NCBI RefSeq assembly: GCF_001921215.1
Contig: NZ_MSIF01000009.1
Location: forward strand, 248,001 to 312,000
Length of the DNA: 64,000 nt
Reading direction: 5' to 3'
From: Actinophytocola xinjiangensis
GTDB lineage: Bacteria; Actinomycetota; Actinomycetes; Mycobacteriales; Pseudonocardiaceae
The stretch's first letter is position 1, and the number at the start of each line of letters is the position of its first letter. The position numbers were made by a program, and so were the translations under genes. Below are positions 17,389 to 27,818 of this stretch, one piece after another. The notes beneath the pieces were generated by a model. It did no database searches and was not told the DNA's origin. It saw only the letters and a program-made list of their open reading frames with translations.

Positions 17389-18197
17389 GCTACGACTGGA
17401 TCTCCTTCACCACCGACTACGGCACCGACGACGGCTTCGTGGCGGTCTGTGAGGGCGTCATCGCCCGGATCGCCCCGGTGCCCAGAGTCCTGCACGTCAC
17501 CCACACCGTGCCGGCCCAGGACGTGCGCCGGGGCGCGTCGGTGCTGGCGCACACCGTGCCCTACCTGCCGCCGGCCGTGCACCTGGCGGTCGTCGACCCC
17601 GGTGTGGGCACCGAGCGGCGCGGGGTCGTGCTGGTGGTCGCCGAGGGCCTGCTCGTCGGACCGGACAACGGCCTGCTCATCGCGGCGGCCGAGGCGCTGG
17701 GCGGCATCCGCGAGGCCTACCAGCTCACCGAGCCCGCCTACCAGCTCTCCCGGGTCTCGGCGACCTTCCACGGCCGCGACATCTTCGCCCCGGCCGCCGC
17801 GCACCTGGCGGCCGGGATCGGGCCGGAGAACCTCGGGCCGCCGGTCGACGTGGGCACGCTGATCCGCCTGCCGGAGCCGGAAACCCTTGCCGAGGAAGGG
17901 AAGCTGTCCTCCGAGGTGTTCGCCATCGACAGCTTCGGCAACATCGCGCTCGCCGCCACCGGCGCCGACCTGGACGCGGCCGGCGCCACCCCGGGCACCT
18001 CGGTGCACGTCAACATCGACGGCCGCACGGTCAACGCCGTGGTCACCCGGACCTTCGGCGACGCGGGACCGGAGGCGTACGTGGTCTACGTCGACTCGGC
18101 CGGGCGGGTGGCGCTGGCGGTCAACGGCGGCTCGGCCGCCGCCGACTTCGACGCCACCCTCGGCGACCCGGTGCTGCTGCTGTTCGCCCGCCCCTGA
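17385..18197 (+). CDS. SAM hydroxide adenosyltransferase / DUF62 family (SAM hydrolase)
   Basis: The 270-residue protein belongs to the fluorinase/chlorinase superfamily: SFTTDYGTDDGFVAV at the N-terminus, VVDPGVGTERRG and VGPDNGLL in the first domain, and a C-terminal domain with the IDSFGNI motif. Most members hydrolyse S-adenosylmethionine to adenosine and methionine; only a few are halogenases, and the 23-residue loop characteristic of fluorinase is not evident. It is coupled to the flavin oxidoreductase by an ATGA overlap. Its metabolic purpose here is unclear. It converges on the MBL-fold gene with seven bases between them. Confidence 0.92.
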   Translation: MSYDWISFTTDYGTDDGFVAVCEGVIARIAPVPRVLHVTHTVPAQDVRRGASVLAHTVPYLPPAVHLAVVDPGVGTERRGVVLVVAEGLLVGPDNGLLIAAAEALGGIREAYQLTEPAYQLSRVSATFHGRDIFAPAAAHLAAGIGPENLGPPVDVGTLIRLPEPETLAEEGKLSSEVFAIDSFGNIALAATGADLDAAGATPGTSVHVNIDGRTVNAVVTRTFGDAGPEAYVVYVDSAGRVALAVNGGSAAADFDATLGDPVLLLFARP

Positions 18198-18204
18198 CCG
18201 GCGC

Positions 18205-18846
18205 TCAGATCTCGGTCGGCTCGCCGTGGGGCAGCACGGTCACCGTGGTGCCCTCCGGGGCGAGCCGCTCGAACCACGCGTAGGTCAGCGTCTTGCCCTG
18301 CTCGCCGAGCAGTTCCTGGTGGATCGGCACGGCGACCCTCGGCGACACCGCGCGCAGGAAGTCGATCGCCTCACGGAGCTTGAGCCACGGGGCCATCGTC
18401 GGCAGGCCGAGCACGTCGACGCGCTGCTCGGGGACGACCAGCGCGTCCCCCGGCTGGTAGAAGGCGCCGTGGTCGATCACGTAACCGACGTTGGGCGGCA
18501 GCGGCTGCTCCGGGTAGATGACCGCGTGCTGGCCGCCGACGGCGTTGATCGCCGCACCGGCGACGGTCGCCGAGCCGCCAGGATCCAGCCGCTCGGCGGC
18601 CAGCCCCAGCTTCGTGGTCTCCTCGGCGGTGCCGGGGTCGGTGAGCAGGGTCGCCTTCGGGTTGGCCGCGAGCAGGGCCGGCAGCCGTTCGGTGTCGAAG
18701 TGGTCGAAATGGCGGTGGGTGACGAGAACCGCGTCCAGGTCGCGCAGGCCCTCGAAGCCGGTGGAGAAGGTCCCCGGGTCGAACAGCAGGCGGGCCGAAC
18801 CGGTCTCCAGCAGGACACACGAGTGTCCGAAGTGAACGAGTCGCAC
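18205..18846 (-). CDS. MBL-fold metallo-hydrolase (UlaG/YtnP-like)
   Basis: The 213-residue protein starts RLVHFGHSCVLLET and contains the metal-binding THRHFDHFD (HxHxDH variant THRHFDH), VIDHGAFYQPGDAL and PIHQELLG. It fits the small Zn-dependent beta-lactamase-fold hydrolases often labelled UPF0173-like. A TAGCGT box on this strand ends seven bases before the GTG chosen, which favours this start over GTG at 18855. It is divergent from the aldehyde dehydrogenase across a 72-base gap that carries a second TAGCGT facing the other way. The substrate is unknown. Confidence 0.88.
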   Translation of the reverse strand: MRLVHFGHSCVLLETGSARLLFDPGTFSTGFEGLRDLDAVLVTHRHFDHFDTERLPALLAANPKATLLTDPGTAEETTKLGLAAERLDPGGSATVAGAAINAVGGQHAVIYPEQPLPPNVGYVIDHGAFYQPGDALVVPEQRVDVLGLPTMAPWLKLREAIDFLRAVSPRVAVPIHQELLGEQGKTLTYAWFERLAPEGTTVTVLPHGEPTEI

Positions 18847-18918
18847 GTGGCTCACGCTACTCGCCAGGTTCCCTACCGACGGGTAGCGTGGAGGCCGCAG
18901 CCGACCAGGGAGGTCAGC

Positions 18919-20433
18919 ATGACCACGGTCCACGCGGAGTCCGCGGCCACCGGCGACACGGCGGCCCGCGACACCTTCGACTCCCTCGACCCGGCGACCG
19001 ACGAGGTCGTCGGCACGTACCCGATCAACACCGCCGAGGACGTCACGGCCGCCGTCGAGCGGGCGCGCACCGCGGCCGCCTGGTGGGCCGGCCTCGGCTT
19101 CGACGGCCGCGCGGAACGGCTGCGGCGCTGGAAGGGCGTCCTCACCCGGCGCAGCGCTCAGCTCGCCGAACTGGTGCACGCCGAGACCGGCAAACCGCAC
19201 GGCGACGCCATGCTGGAGATCGTCCTGGCCATCGACCACGCCGCCTGGGTCGCGCGCAACGCGCGGAAGGTCCTCGGCCGCAAGCGCCGCTCACCCGGCC
19301 TGCTGATGGCCAACCACGCGGCCACCGTCGAGTTCCAGCCGCTGGGCGTGGTCGGCGTGATCGGCCCGTGGAACTACCCGGTGTTCACCCCGATGGGGTC
19401 GATCCTCTACGCGCTGGCCGCCGGCAACACCGTGGTGTTCAAGCCCTCGGAGTACACGCCGGGGGTCGGGGCGTGGCTGGCCGAGTCGCTCGCCGAGGTC
19501 GTGCCCGAGCACCCGGTGCTCCAGGTGGTGACCGGCTTCGGCGAGACCGGTGCCGCGCTGTGCCGCTCGGGCGTGGACAAGATCGCCTTCACCGGGTCGG
19601 CCGCCACCGGCCGCAAGATCATGGCCGCCTGCGCCGAGACCCTCACCCCGGTGCTCATCGAGGCCGGCGGCAAGGACGCGCTGCTGGTCGACCAGGACGC
19701 CGACCTCGCCGCGGCCGCCGACGCCGCCGTGTGGGGCGGCATGTCCAACGCCGGGCAGACCTGCGTCGGCGTCGAGCGCGTGTACGTGCACGAGAAGGTC
19801 TACGACGAGTTCGTGGCCAAGGTCGTGGACATCGCCGGCTCGGTCCGCGCCGGCGACGACCCGGACGCCGACATCGGCCCGATCACCATGCCCGGCCAGC
19901 TCGCCATCATCCGCCGGCACATCGCCGACGCCCTGGCCAGGGGCGGCCGGGCCCTGTTGGGCGGCGAGGACGCGGTCGGCGAGCGGTTCGCCCGGCCGAC
20001 CGTGCTGGTCGACGTCCCGGAGGACTCGGCGGCCGTCCGCGAGGAGACCTTCGGCCCGACGCTGACCATCGCCAGGGTCCGCGACATGGACGAGGCCGTC
20101 GACAAGGCCAACGCCACCCGCTACGGCTTGGGCGCCACGGTGTTCGCCAAGGCCAGGGCCATGGAGCTGGCCAGCCGCCTGCGCTCGGGGATGACCGCGG
20201 TGAACAGCGTGATCAGTTTCGCCGGCATCCCGTCGCTGCCCTTCGGCGGCATGGGCGACTCCGGCTTCGGCCGCATCCACGGGCCGGAGGGGCTCAAGGA
20301 GTTCGCCCGCCCCAAGGCCATCGCCCGCCAGCGGCTGCGCGCGCCGCTGACCCTGACCACGTTCTCCCGCACGGCCAAGACCGACGCCACGCTCGCCAAG
20401 CTGATCACCCTGCTGCACGGCCGCCGGAGCTGA
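18919..20433 (+). CDS. Aldehyde dehydrogenase (succinate-semialdehyde type)
   Basis: This 504-residue NAD(P)-dependent aldehyde dehydrogenase has the full active site: general base Glu248 in IEAGGKD, catalytic Cys282 in NAGQTCVGVE, the cofactor loop FTGSAATG and the PWNYPVFTPM segment. The C-terminal FGGMGDSGFGRIHG is typical. The IEAGGKD context and overall length resemble actinobacterial succinic-semialdehyde dehydrogenases, but the exact substrate is not provable here. The ATG is preceded by GGGAGGTCAG, and a TAGCGT box lies about 28 bases upstream. Confidence 0.92.
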   Translation: MTTVHAESAATGDTAARDTFDSLDPATDEVVGTYPINTAEDVTAAVERARTAAAWWAGLGFDGRAERLRRWKGVLTRRSAQLAELVHAETGKPHGDAMLEIVLAIDHAAWVARNARKVLGRKRRSPGLLMANHAATVEFQPLGVVGVIGPWNYPVFTPMGSILYALAAGNTVVFKPSEYTPGVGAWLAESLAEVVPEHPVLQVVTGFGETGAALCRSGVDKIAFTGSAATGRKIMAACAETLTPVLIEAGGKDALLVDQDADLAAAADAAVWGGMSNAGQTCVGVERVYVHEKVYDEFVAKVVDIAGSVRAGDDPDADIGPITMPGQLAIIRRHIADALARGGRALLGGEDAVGERFARPTVLVDVPEDSAAVREETFGPTLTIARVRDMDEAVDKANATRYGLGATVFAKARAMELASRLRSGMTAVNSVISFAGIPSLPFGGMGDSGFGRIHGPEGLKEFARPKAIARQRLRAPLTLTTFSRTAKTDATLAKLITLLHGRRS

Positions 20434-20621
20434 CGCCTCACGGGCGGTCGCGCCCGGCCCGCCGCACCACCGCGACGAGCAGGACGAGACCGCCCGCGCC
20501 GGGCCAACCACCAGGTGGTCGAGCTCCCCCGAGCCGCGGATCGAGCGGGCGTGGGGACCGAGCTGGCCAGGCGCGGCACCGTCCTCGCGCGTGGGCCTCG
20601 GCGTGCCGATTCTCCTGTTTT

Positions 20622-20711
20622 CGCAGGTCAGGCCGTGGGGATCCCCCCGTTTTCCAGTCTATCGCGCGACGCCGACGGTTCTCGGTGGTGCGCGAGAGGG
20701 CTGTGGACAAC
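20622..20711 (+). repeat. 90-bp repeat copy A (inverted partner at 23488-23577)
   Basis: By manual alignment, 78 of 90 bases match the reverse complement of 23488-23577, without gaps. The first 40 bases are almost invariant and include a GGGGATCCCC palindrome and GTTTTCCAGTCTA; the last ten are TGTGGACAAC in both copies. Neither copy lies inside a gene. The two copies bracket the GMC oxidoreductase and epimerase genes. Confidence 0.85.
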
Positions 20712-20742
20712 TGGGGGACAACTCGGGGGCGGCTGGGGACAA
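20702..20742 (-). other. Cluster of three DnaA-box-like nonamers
   Basis: Read on the reverse strand the motifs are TTGTCCACA (20702-20710), TTGTCCCCC (20713-20721) and TTGTCCCCA (20734-20742). The first matches the actinobacterial DnaA box exactly; the others differ at two positions and one. Their starts are 11 and 21 bases apart, close to one and two helical turns. No dnaA or dnaN gene is nearby, so this is unlikely to be the origin itself. Confidence 0.55.
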
Positions 20743-20826
20743 GTGGGGCCGCGCCGGTGAGGCGTTCACCCGGCGCGGGATCGGTGGCGTGCGCGTGCCC
20801 GGCCGGAGACCGGCACGCTCCCCGGT

Positions 20827-22377
20827 TCAGGCCCTGATCAGGTCGGCGGCCTTCTCCGCGACCATGACCGTCGGGGCGTTGGTGTTGCCCCGGGGCACGA
20901 CGGGCATGACCGACGCGTCAACCACCCGCAGCCGCTCGGTGCCGCGCACCCGCAGCGTCGGGTCAACGACCGTGCCGATCGCGCAGGTGCCGACCGGGTG
21001 GTAGAGCGTCTGGGTGTACTCGCGGACGTGCTCGGCCAGGTCCGCGTCGGACAGGTCGTGGGTGAGCGGCAGCAGCGGGCCGGCCAGGTAGCGGGCCAGC
21101 GGCGCCCGCGCGCCGATCTCCATCGCCTGGCGCAGGGCGGTGACCATGACGTCCAGGTCGCCGGGGTCGCTGTAGTAGGCCGGGTCGATCGCCGGGCGCC
21201 ACCTCGGGTCGGCCGAACGCAGCCGCAACCGGCCCCGGCTGCGGGGCGCCACCAGCGTCGCGCCGGCGGTGAACCCGTCGACGGTCGGCTCGCGCAGACC
21301 GTTGTCGTAGAACGCGGTCGCCGCGACGTGGAACTGCATGTCCGGCAGCTCGTCGCGGATCGCCCAGAACGCGCCGGCCTCGCCGATGTTGGACGAGAGC
21401 GGGCCCCGGCCGGTCAGCTTCCAGGCCAGCAACCGGGCCGGGGTCGCCAGCTTCGCCAGGTCGCTGGTGCCGGTGGTGCGCCACAGCAGCCCGGCCGCCG
21501 GGTGGTCGTGCAGGTTCTCGCCGACCTCGGGCAGCGCGACCAGCACGTCGATGTCCAGCTCGCGCAGGTGCTGCGCCGGGCCGATCCCGGAGAGCATCAG
21601 CAGCTGCGGGGAGTTCACCGCCCCGCCGGCCAGGATCACCTCGCCCTCGGCGCGCGCGGTCTGCCGCACGCCGTGGCGGGTGTAGGTGACGCCGACCGCG
21701 CGGGTGCCCTCGAACACGACCCGCTCGGCGTGCGCGTGCGTGCGCACGGTCAGGTTCGGTCGCTCCAGCGCCGGACGCAGATAGGCGTCGGCGGTCGACC
21801 AGCGGCGCCCACCCCGGCAGGTCACCTGGTAGAGGCCGGCGCCCTCCTGGGTGGCGCCGTTGAAGTCGTCGGTCGGCTTGAGGCCCCAGGACACCGCGGC
21901 GTCGACCCACGCGGTGGACAGCTCGTGGGTGTAGCGGCGGTCCTCGACGTGCAGCGGGCCGCCGGTGCCGTGCAGCGGGCCGTGCAGGCGGGTGTTGTGC
22001 TCGGCGCGCACGAAGTAGGGCAGCACGTCGTCGTAGCCCCAGCCGGTGGCGCCGTGCGCGTCGCGCCAGGTGTCGTAGTCGGCGCGGTTGCCCCGGATGT
22101 AGATCATCGCGTTCATCGACGAGCAGCCGCCGAGCAGCTTGCCCCGTGGCCAGTAGGCGCGCCGCCCGCCGAGGTGTTTCTGGTCGACGGTCTCGTAGTT
22201 CCAGTCGAACCGGCTCTTGAACAGCGTCGAGAACGCGGCCGGGATGTGCACCTCGTCGGCGTCGTCCTCGCCGCCCGCCTCCAGCAGCAGCACCGAGCGG
22301 TCCGGGTCCTCGGTGAGCCGGTGGGCCAGCACACACCCGGCACTGCCGGCGCCCACCACGATGTAGTCGAAGGCCAT
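20827..22377 (-). CDS. GMC family FAD-dependent oxidoreductase (choline dehydrogenase-like)
   Basis: This 516-residue protein has the FAD dinucleotide fold at the N-terminus (VVGAGSAGCVLAHRL, then LLLEAGGED), GMC signature 1 (GKLLGGCSSMNAM), signature 2 (GAVNSPQLLMLSGIGP) and the C-terminal active-site block YHPVGTCAIG ... NTNAPTVMVAEKAA, with His-Asn at the catalytic site. Such enzymes oxidise alcohols, choline or glucose; the substrate is not determined. It begins 12 bases after the epimerase gene on the same strand, so the two form an operon, and the pair is enclosed by inverted 90-bp repeats. Confidence 0.93.
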   Translation of the reverse strand: MAFDYIVVGAGSAGCVLAHRLTEDPDRSVLLLEAGGEDDADEVHIPAAFSTLFKSRFDWNYETVDQKHLGGRRAYWPRGKLLGGCSSMNAMIYIRGNRADYDTWRDAHGATGWGYDDVLPYFVRAEHNTRLHGPLHGTGGPLHVEDRRYTHELSTAWVDAAVSWGLKPTDDFNGATQEGAGLYQVTCRGGRRWSTADAYLRPALERPNLTVRTHAHAERVVFEGTRAVGVTYTRHGVRQTARAEGEVILAGGAVNSPQLLMLSGIGPAQHLRELDIDVLVALPEVGENLHDHPAAGLLWRTTGTSDLAKLATPARLLAWKLTGRGPLSSNIGEAGAFWAIRDELPDMQFHVAATAFYDNGLREPTVDGFTAGATLVAPRSRGRLRLRSADPRWRPAIDPAYYSDPGDLDVMVTALRQAMEIGARAPLARYLAGPLLPLTHDLSDADLAEHVREYTQTLYHPVGTCAIGTVVDPTLRVRGTERLRVVDASVMPVVPRGNTNAPTVMVAEKAADLIRA

Positions 22378-22389
22378 GCCCCGAGCGTG

Positions 22390-23394
22390 CTACAGGTCGG
22401 CGAGGATCTCCAGCTCCCGCACCGGATCCAGACCCGAACGGCGCTCCCGGTCCAGACCCAGCTCGCGTTCGCGCGCCAGGGCGTCGGCGACCGCGTCGGC
22501 CAGCGGGCGCACCGGCAGCCCGGCGGCCAGTGACGGCGTCGGGTCGTGCGCCGGCATCCCGTGGTGGGTGTCGGGCAGCCACAGCGGCAGCGACCGAGGG
22601 CCGCTCCACGGCGTGACCCCGGCCGCGACCAGTTGTCGTGCGTCGGCGCCGACGAGCTCGACGTCGACGCCGACCGCCTCGGCGATCCCGGCCAGCAGCT
22701 CCGTGAGCGGCCCGACCGGGCCGGCGGCGTCGTAGGTGCCGGTCAGGCCGCGTTCGCCGGCGTCCACCAGCCACGACGCGTAGGCCAGCACGTCCAGGTA
22801 CTGGATGGGTTGGTCGACGGCCGGCACCAGCACCCGCCCGCCCCTGGCGAAGCGCGCCGGCCAGTAGCCGAACCGGTCGCTGCGGTCGCCGGCGCCGGTG
22901 ATCAGCCCCGGGCGGGTGACGAACGCCCGCTCGCCCATGACCTCGCGCACGGCCTGCTCGCTGGCGACCTTGATCCCGCCGTAGAGCGCGACGCCGTCCT
23001 CGCCGGCGGCGGCCATGATCTCCCGGTCGGCGTGCTCGGTGAGCGCGGGCACCAGCTCGCCCGTGGCGGGGGTCTGGCCGGGCGTTGCGGTGTCGGCGTA
23101 GACGTTGATCGTCGACACGAACGACCAGTGCGCGGCCCGCTCGCCCAGGGTGCGCAGCGCGCGGGCCACCCACGGGTAGGACAGCGGCGAGACGTCGACC
23201 ACCGCGTCGAACTCGCCGGTCAGCGGGGCGAGACCGTCCTCGGCGTCCCGGTCGACCCGGACGAGGGTCGCCCCGTCGGGGACCTGCCCTGACTCGCCGC
23301 GGGCCGCGCAGACGACCTCGTGTCCCCGGCGCACCCCCTCGGCGGCCACCGCGTGCCCGACGAAGACCGTTCCACCCAGCACGAGAAGTCTCAT
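22390..23394 (-). CDS. NAD-dependent epimerase/dehydratase family protein
   Basis: This 334-residue extended-SDR-like protein starts MRLLVLGGTVFVGHAV, the NAD(P)-binding GxxxxxG loop, with FVSTINVYAD near residue 100 and a YGGIK motif where SDR enzymes carry YxxxK. The pattern resembles the atypical SDR group related to RNA-binding CSP41-like proteins and isoflavone reductase-like enzymes. It is the first gene of a two-gene operon with the GMC oxidoreductase, suggesting a shared pathway. A GTG nine bases upstream is possible, but the ATG gives the family start. Confidence 0.85.
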   Translation of the reverse strand: MRLLVLGGTVFVGHAVAAEGVRRGHEVVCAARGESGQVPDGATLVRVDRDAEDGLAPLTGEFDAVVDVSPLSYPWVARALRTLGERAAHWSFVSTINVYADTATPGQTPATGELVPALTEHADREIMAAAGEDGVALYGGIKVASEQAVREVMGERAFVTRPGLITGAGDRSDRFGYWPARFARGGRVLVPAVDQPIQYLDVLAYASWLVDAGERGLTGTYDAAGPVGPLTELLAGIAEAVGVDVELVGADARQLVAAGVTPWSGPRSLPLWLPDTHHGMPAHDPTPSLAAGLPVRPLADAVADALARERELGLDRERRSGLDPVRELEILADL

Positions 23395-23487
23395 GCGGCC
23401 CACCCTTGCCGGCGTGGCACGCGCTCGCCACCGATCTCGCGCTGGGTGAACGGGGTCGGCGCCGTGCCCCCCGGCCGTCCCCAGGTC

Positions 23488-23577
23488 GGTTGTCCACAGC
23501 CTCCCCGGTCACCACCGAGAACTGTCGGCGGTGCCCGCTAGACTGGAAAACGGGGGGATCCCCGTGGCCTGACCTGC
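23488..23577 (-). repeat. 90-bp repeat copy B (inverted partner of 20622-20711)
   Basis: On the reverse strand this reads as the same element as copy A with 12 substitutions. It includes an exact TTGTCCACA at 23490-23498 and a perfect ACGGGG-GGAT-CCCCGT hairpin at about 23550-23565. It lies between the epimerase start and the propeller-protein gene, in a gene-free 251-base gap. Confidence 0.85.
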
Positions 23578-23610
23578 GGAAACTTGCGGAAACTTGGGGA
23601 AACTTGGGGA
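23576..23610 (+). repeat. 10-bp tandem repeat next to copy B
   Basis: Three consecutive ten-base units, GCGGAAACTT, GCGGAAACTT and GGGGAAACTT, are followed by a partial fourth. They abut the outer edge of repeat copy B. Copy A has no matching tandem array on its outer edge. Confidence 0.7.
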
Positions 23611-23645
23611 GTCGGGGAGTTCGGGTGGCCGGCGCCCGCTCGTGG

Positions 23646-24551
23646 TCAGCGGCGGCGCAGGACGAAGTCCGTCGAGGTGCCGCCGCCGAGGAGCACGTCG
23701 AGGTGGCCGTCGAGGACGTAGTCGCCGTGCGGGGTGGCGGCGACGGTCGTCGGCGCCGGGTCGGCCCACGGCGTGACCCGGTAGGCCAGGGCCGAGTCGC
23801 GGCGCAGGACCAGCTCGTGCACCGCCGCGCTCGCCCCGGGGACCGGCGCCAGTGCGTTGGTGACCACGACCAGCGTGCCGTCGCGGCGCAGCGCGATCCC
23901 GTCGGCGCCGGTCAGCGGCGTGCGCAGGGTCAGTTCGCGCAGCTCACCTCCGGGTTGGAGGCGGAACAGCCGGCCGGTGACGAAGGTGGCGAGCAGCAGG
24001 TAGCCGTCGGGGTGCCAGGCGATGCCGTTGACGCCCAGCTCCGGGCCCAGCCTCGGGTCGGTGACGACCGTGGAGACCCGGCCGGCGCGGTCGACCCGGT
24101 ACACCGAGCCGGTGGTGTCGGTGACGTAGGCGGTGCCGCGCGGGTCGACGGCGACGTCGTTGGGGGCGCCGGGCAGCGGCACCGACCAGGCGCGGGTGCC
24201 GGTGCGCAGGTCGTAGGCGGCCAGGCCGCCGGGCAGGCCGGGCGCGCCGTGCACGGCGACGATCCGCTGGTGGGCGCGGTCGACCTCGAGTCCCAGGAAG
24301 GCCGGCAGCTCGGGGTCGGTGACGACGGTCGTGGTGGTGGCGTCGGCGGCGACGGCGGTGATCCGCGCGGGGGTGAGCGAGCCCACCAGCAGTGCCCGGC
24401 GCGACGGGTCCCAGGCCACACCCTCGGGGAACTGGTTGGTCGCCGCCGGGCGCAGCACGTCTGGCCAGTGGCGGTCGGTGGTGGCTCGTGCCGGCGCGGC
24501 GAGGGTGGTCAGCAACAGCGCGGCGACGAGCGCGAGTGGTCCAGGTCTCAT
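23646..24551 (-). CDS. Secreted SMP-30/gluconolactonase-like beta-propeller protein
   Basis: The 301-residue protein has a Sec signal peptide (MRPGPLALVAALLLTTLAAPARA). The remainder shows regular propeller-like repeats such as FPEGVAWDPSRRALLVGSL, GAPNDVAVDPRGTAYVTDT and GVNGIAWHPDGYLLL. The alternating N-D-V/G-I-A segments with Asp-Pro match SMP-30/Gluconolactonase/LRE-like or NHL-type six-bladed propellers. No enzyme activity can be assigned. It is divergent from purS; the 95-base gap should hold both promoters. Confidence 0.82.
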   Translation of the reverse strand: MRPGPLALVAALLLTTLAAPARATTDRHWPDVLRPAATNQFPEGVAWDPSRRALLVGSLTPARITAVAADATTTTVVTDPELPAFLGLEVDRAHQRIVAVHGAPGLPGGLAAYDLRTGTRAWSVPLPGAPNDVAVDPRGTAYVTDTTGSVYRVDRAGRVSTVVTDPRLGPELGVNGIAWHPDGYLLLATFVTGRLFRLQPGGELRELTLRTPLTGADGIALRRDGTLVVVTNALAPVPGASAAVHELVLRRDSALAYRVTPWADPAPTTVAATPHGDYVLDGHLDVLLGGGTSTDFVLRRR

Positions 24552-24646
24552 GGCGGAAGTCTTGCGGATCCGGCACCCGATCGGGGCGTTCGCGCTCAGG
24601 TAGTCTTCGGCAGTACCGCCACCACGCACCCCAGGAGCAGCCCGTC

Positions 24647-24886
24647 GTGGCCCGTGTCGTCGTCGATGTCATGCCCAAGCCCGAGATTCTCGACCCGCAG
24701 GGACAGGCGGTGGCCAACGCGCTGCCGCGCCTGGGGTTCACCGGGATCGCCGATGTCCGTCAGGGCAAGCACTTCGAGTTGGAGGTGGACGACTCGGTGG
24801 ACGACGAGACGCTCGCCAAGATCGCCGAGGGCTTCCTGTCGAACCCGGTGGTCGAGGACTTCGTGGTCCGGAGGTTGCCGGCATGA
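24647..24886 (+). CDS. purS: Phosphoribosylformylglycinamidine synthase subunit PurS
   Basis: The 79-residue protein has the PurS pattern: [18 protein letters not shown], then [15 protein letters not shown], and a C-terminal NPVVEDFVV. PurS bridges PurL and PurQ in the FGAM synthase complex and helps channel ammonia. The GTG is preceded by AGGAG nine bases upstream, and the stop overlaps the purQ ATG by four bases. It is first in the purSQL operon. Confidence 0.96.
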   Translation: MARVVVDVMPKPEILDPQGQAVANALPRLGFTGIADVRQGKHFELEVDDSVDDETLAKIAEGFLSNPVVEDFVVRRLPA

Positions 24887-25547
24887 GGATCGGCGTGATC
24901 ACCTTCCCGGGCACGCTCGACGACGCCGACGCGGCCCGCGCGGTGCGCTACGCCGGTGCCGAGGCGGTCGCGCTCTGGCACGGCGACGCCGACCTGCGCG
25001 GGGTCGACGCGGTGGTCGTGCCGGGCGGTTTCTCCTACGGCGACTACCTGCGGGCCGGTGCGATCGCCCGGTTCGCCCCGGTGATGGGTGAGGTGGTGCG
25101 CGCGGTCAGGGGCGGGCTGCCGGTGCTGGGGATCTGCAACGGTTTCCAGATCCTGTGCGAGGCCGGTCTGCTGCCCGGGGCGCTGCTGCGCAACGCGGGC
25201 CTGCACTTCGTGTGCCGGGACCAGCGGCTGCGGGTGGAGCGCACCTCGACCGCGTGGACCGGCGGGTTCGAGGCGGGTGCGGAGATCGTGGTGCCGGTGA
25301 AGAACATGGACGGCCGGTACACCGCCGAGCAGTCCACTGTGGACGAGCTGGAGGGCGAGGGTCGGGTGGTGTTCCGCTACCTGGGCGCCAACCCCAACGG
25401 TTCGCTGGGCGACATCGCCGGGATCAGCTCGGCCGACGGCCGCGTCGTCGGCCTGATGCCCCACCCCGAGCACGCCATCGACGAGCTGACCGGCCCCAGC
25501 GCCGACGGCCTGCGGCTGTTCACCTCGGTCCTCGGGTCGGTGCTCGC

Positions 25548-25551
<4 letters not shown>
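24883..25551 (+). CDS. purQ: Phosphoribosylformylglycinamidine synthase glutaminase subunit PurQ
   Basis: The 222-residue class I glutamine amidotransferase has its nucleophile Cys85 in GICNGFQIL and its His194 and Glu196 in [21 protein letters not shown] is the family N-terminal hallmark. It releases ammonia from glutamine for PurL. It overlaps purS and purL by four bases each (ATGA), which keeps the subunits in proportion. Confidence 0.97.
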
Positions 25552-27815
<2,264 letters not shown>

Positions 27816-27818
27816 GCC

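Larger units (their letters stand above)
20434..20826. other. 393-base intergenic region with repeat copy A and DnaA-box-like cluster
   Basis: No credible gene was found. Open frames here lack ribosome sites and family resemblance. The notable content is the 90-bp repeat at 20622-20711 and three TGTGGACAA-type motifs at 20702-20742. The region lies between the end of the aldehyde dehydrogenase gene and the end of the convergent GMC oxidoreductase gene. Confidence 0.7.

Noticed and set aside
17385..18197. Fluorinase or chlorinase
   Set aside because: Family members are mostly SAM hydrolases, and no fluorinase-type inserted loop or fluorometabolite genes were seen.
20438..20710. Short frame in repeat copy A with a DWKTGG-like translation shared with copy B
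   Set aside because: The similarity is explained by the DNA repeat. The frames start differently, lack ribosome sites and substitutions are not biased toward silent positions.
20702..20742. Chromosomal origin of replication
   Set aside because: Only three boxes, two imperfect, with no dnaA, dnaN or AT-rich unwinding stretch nearby.
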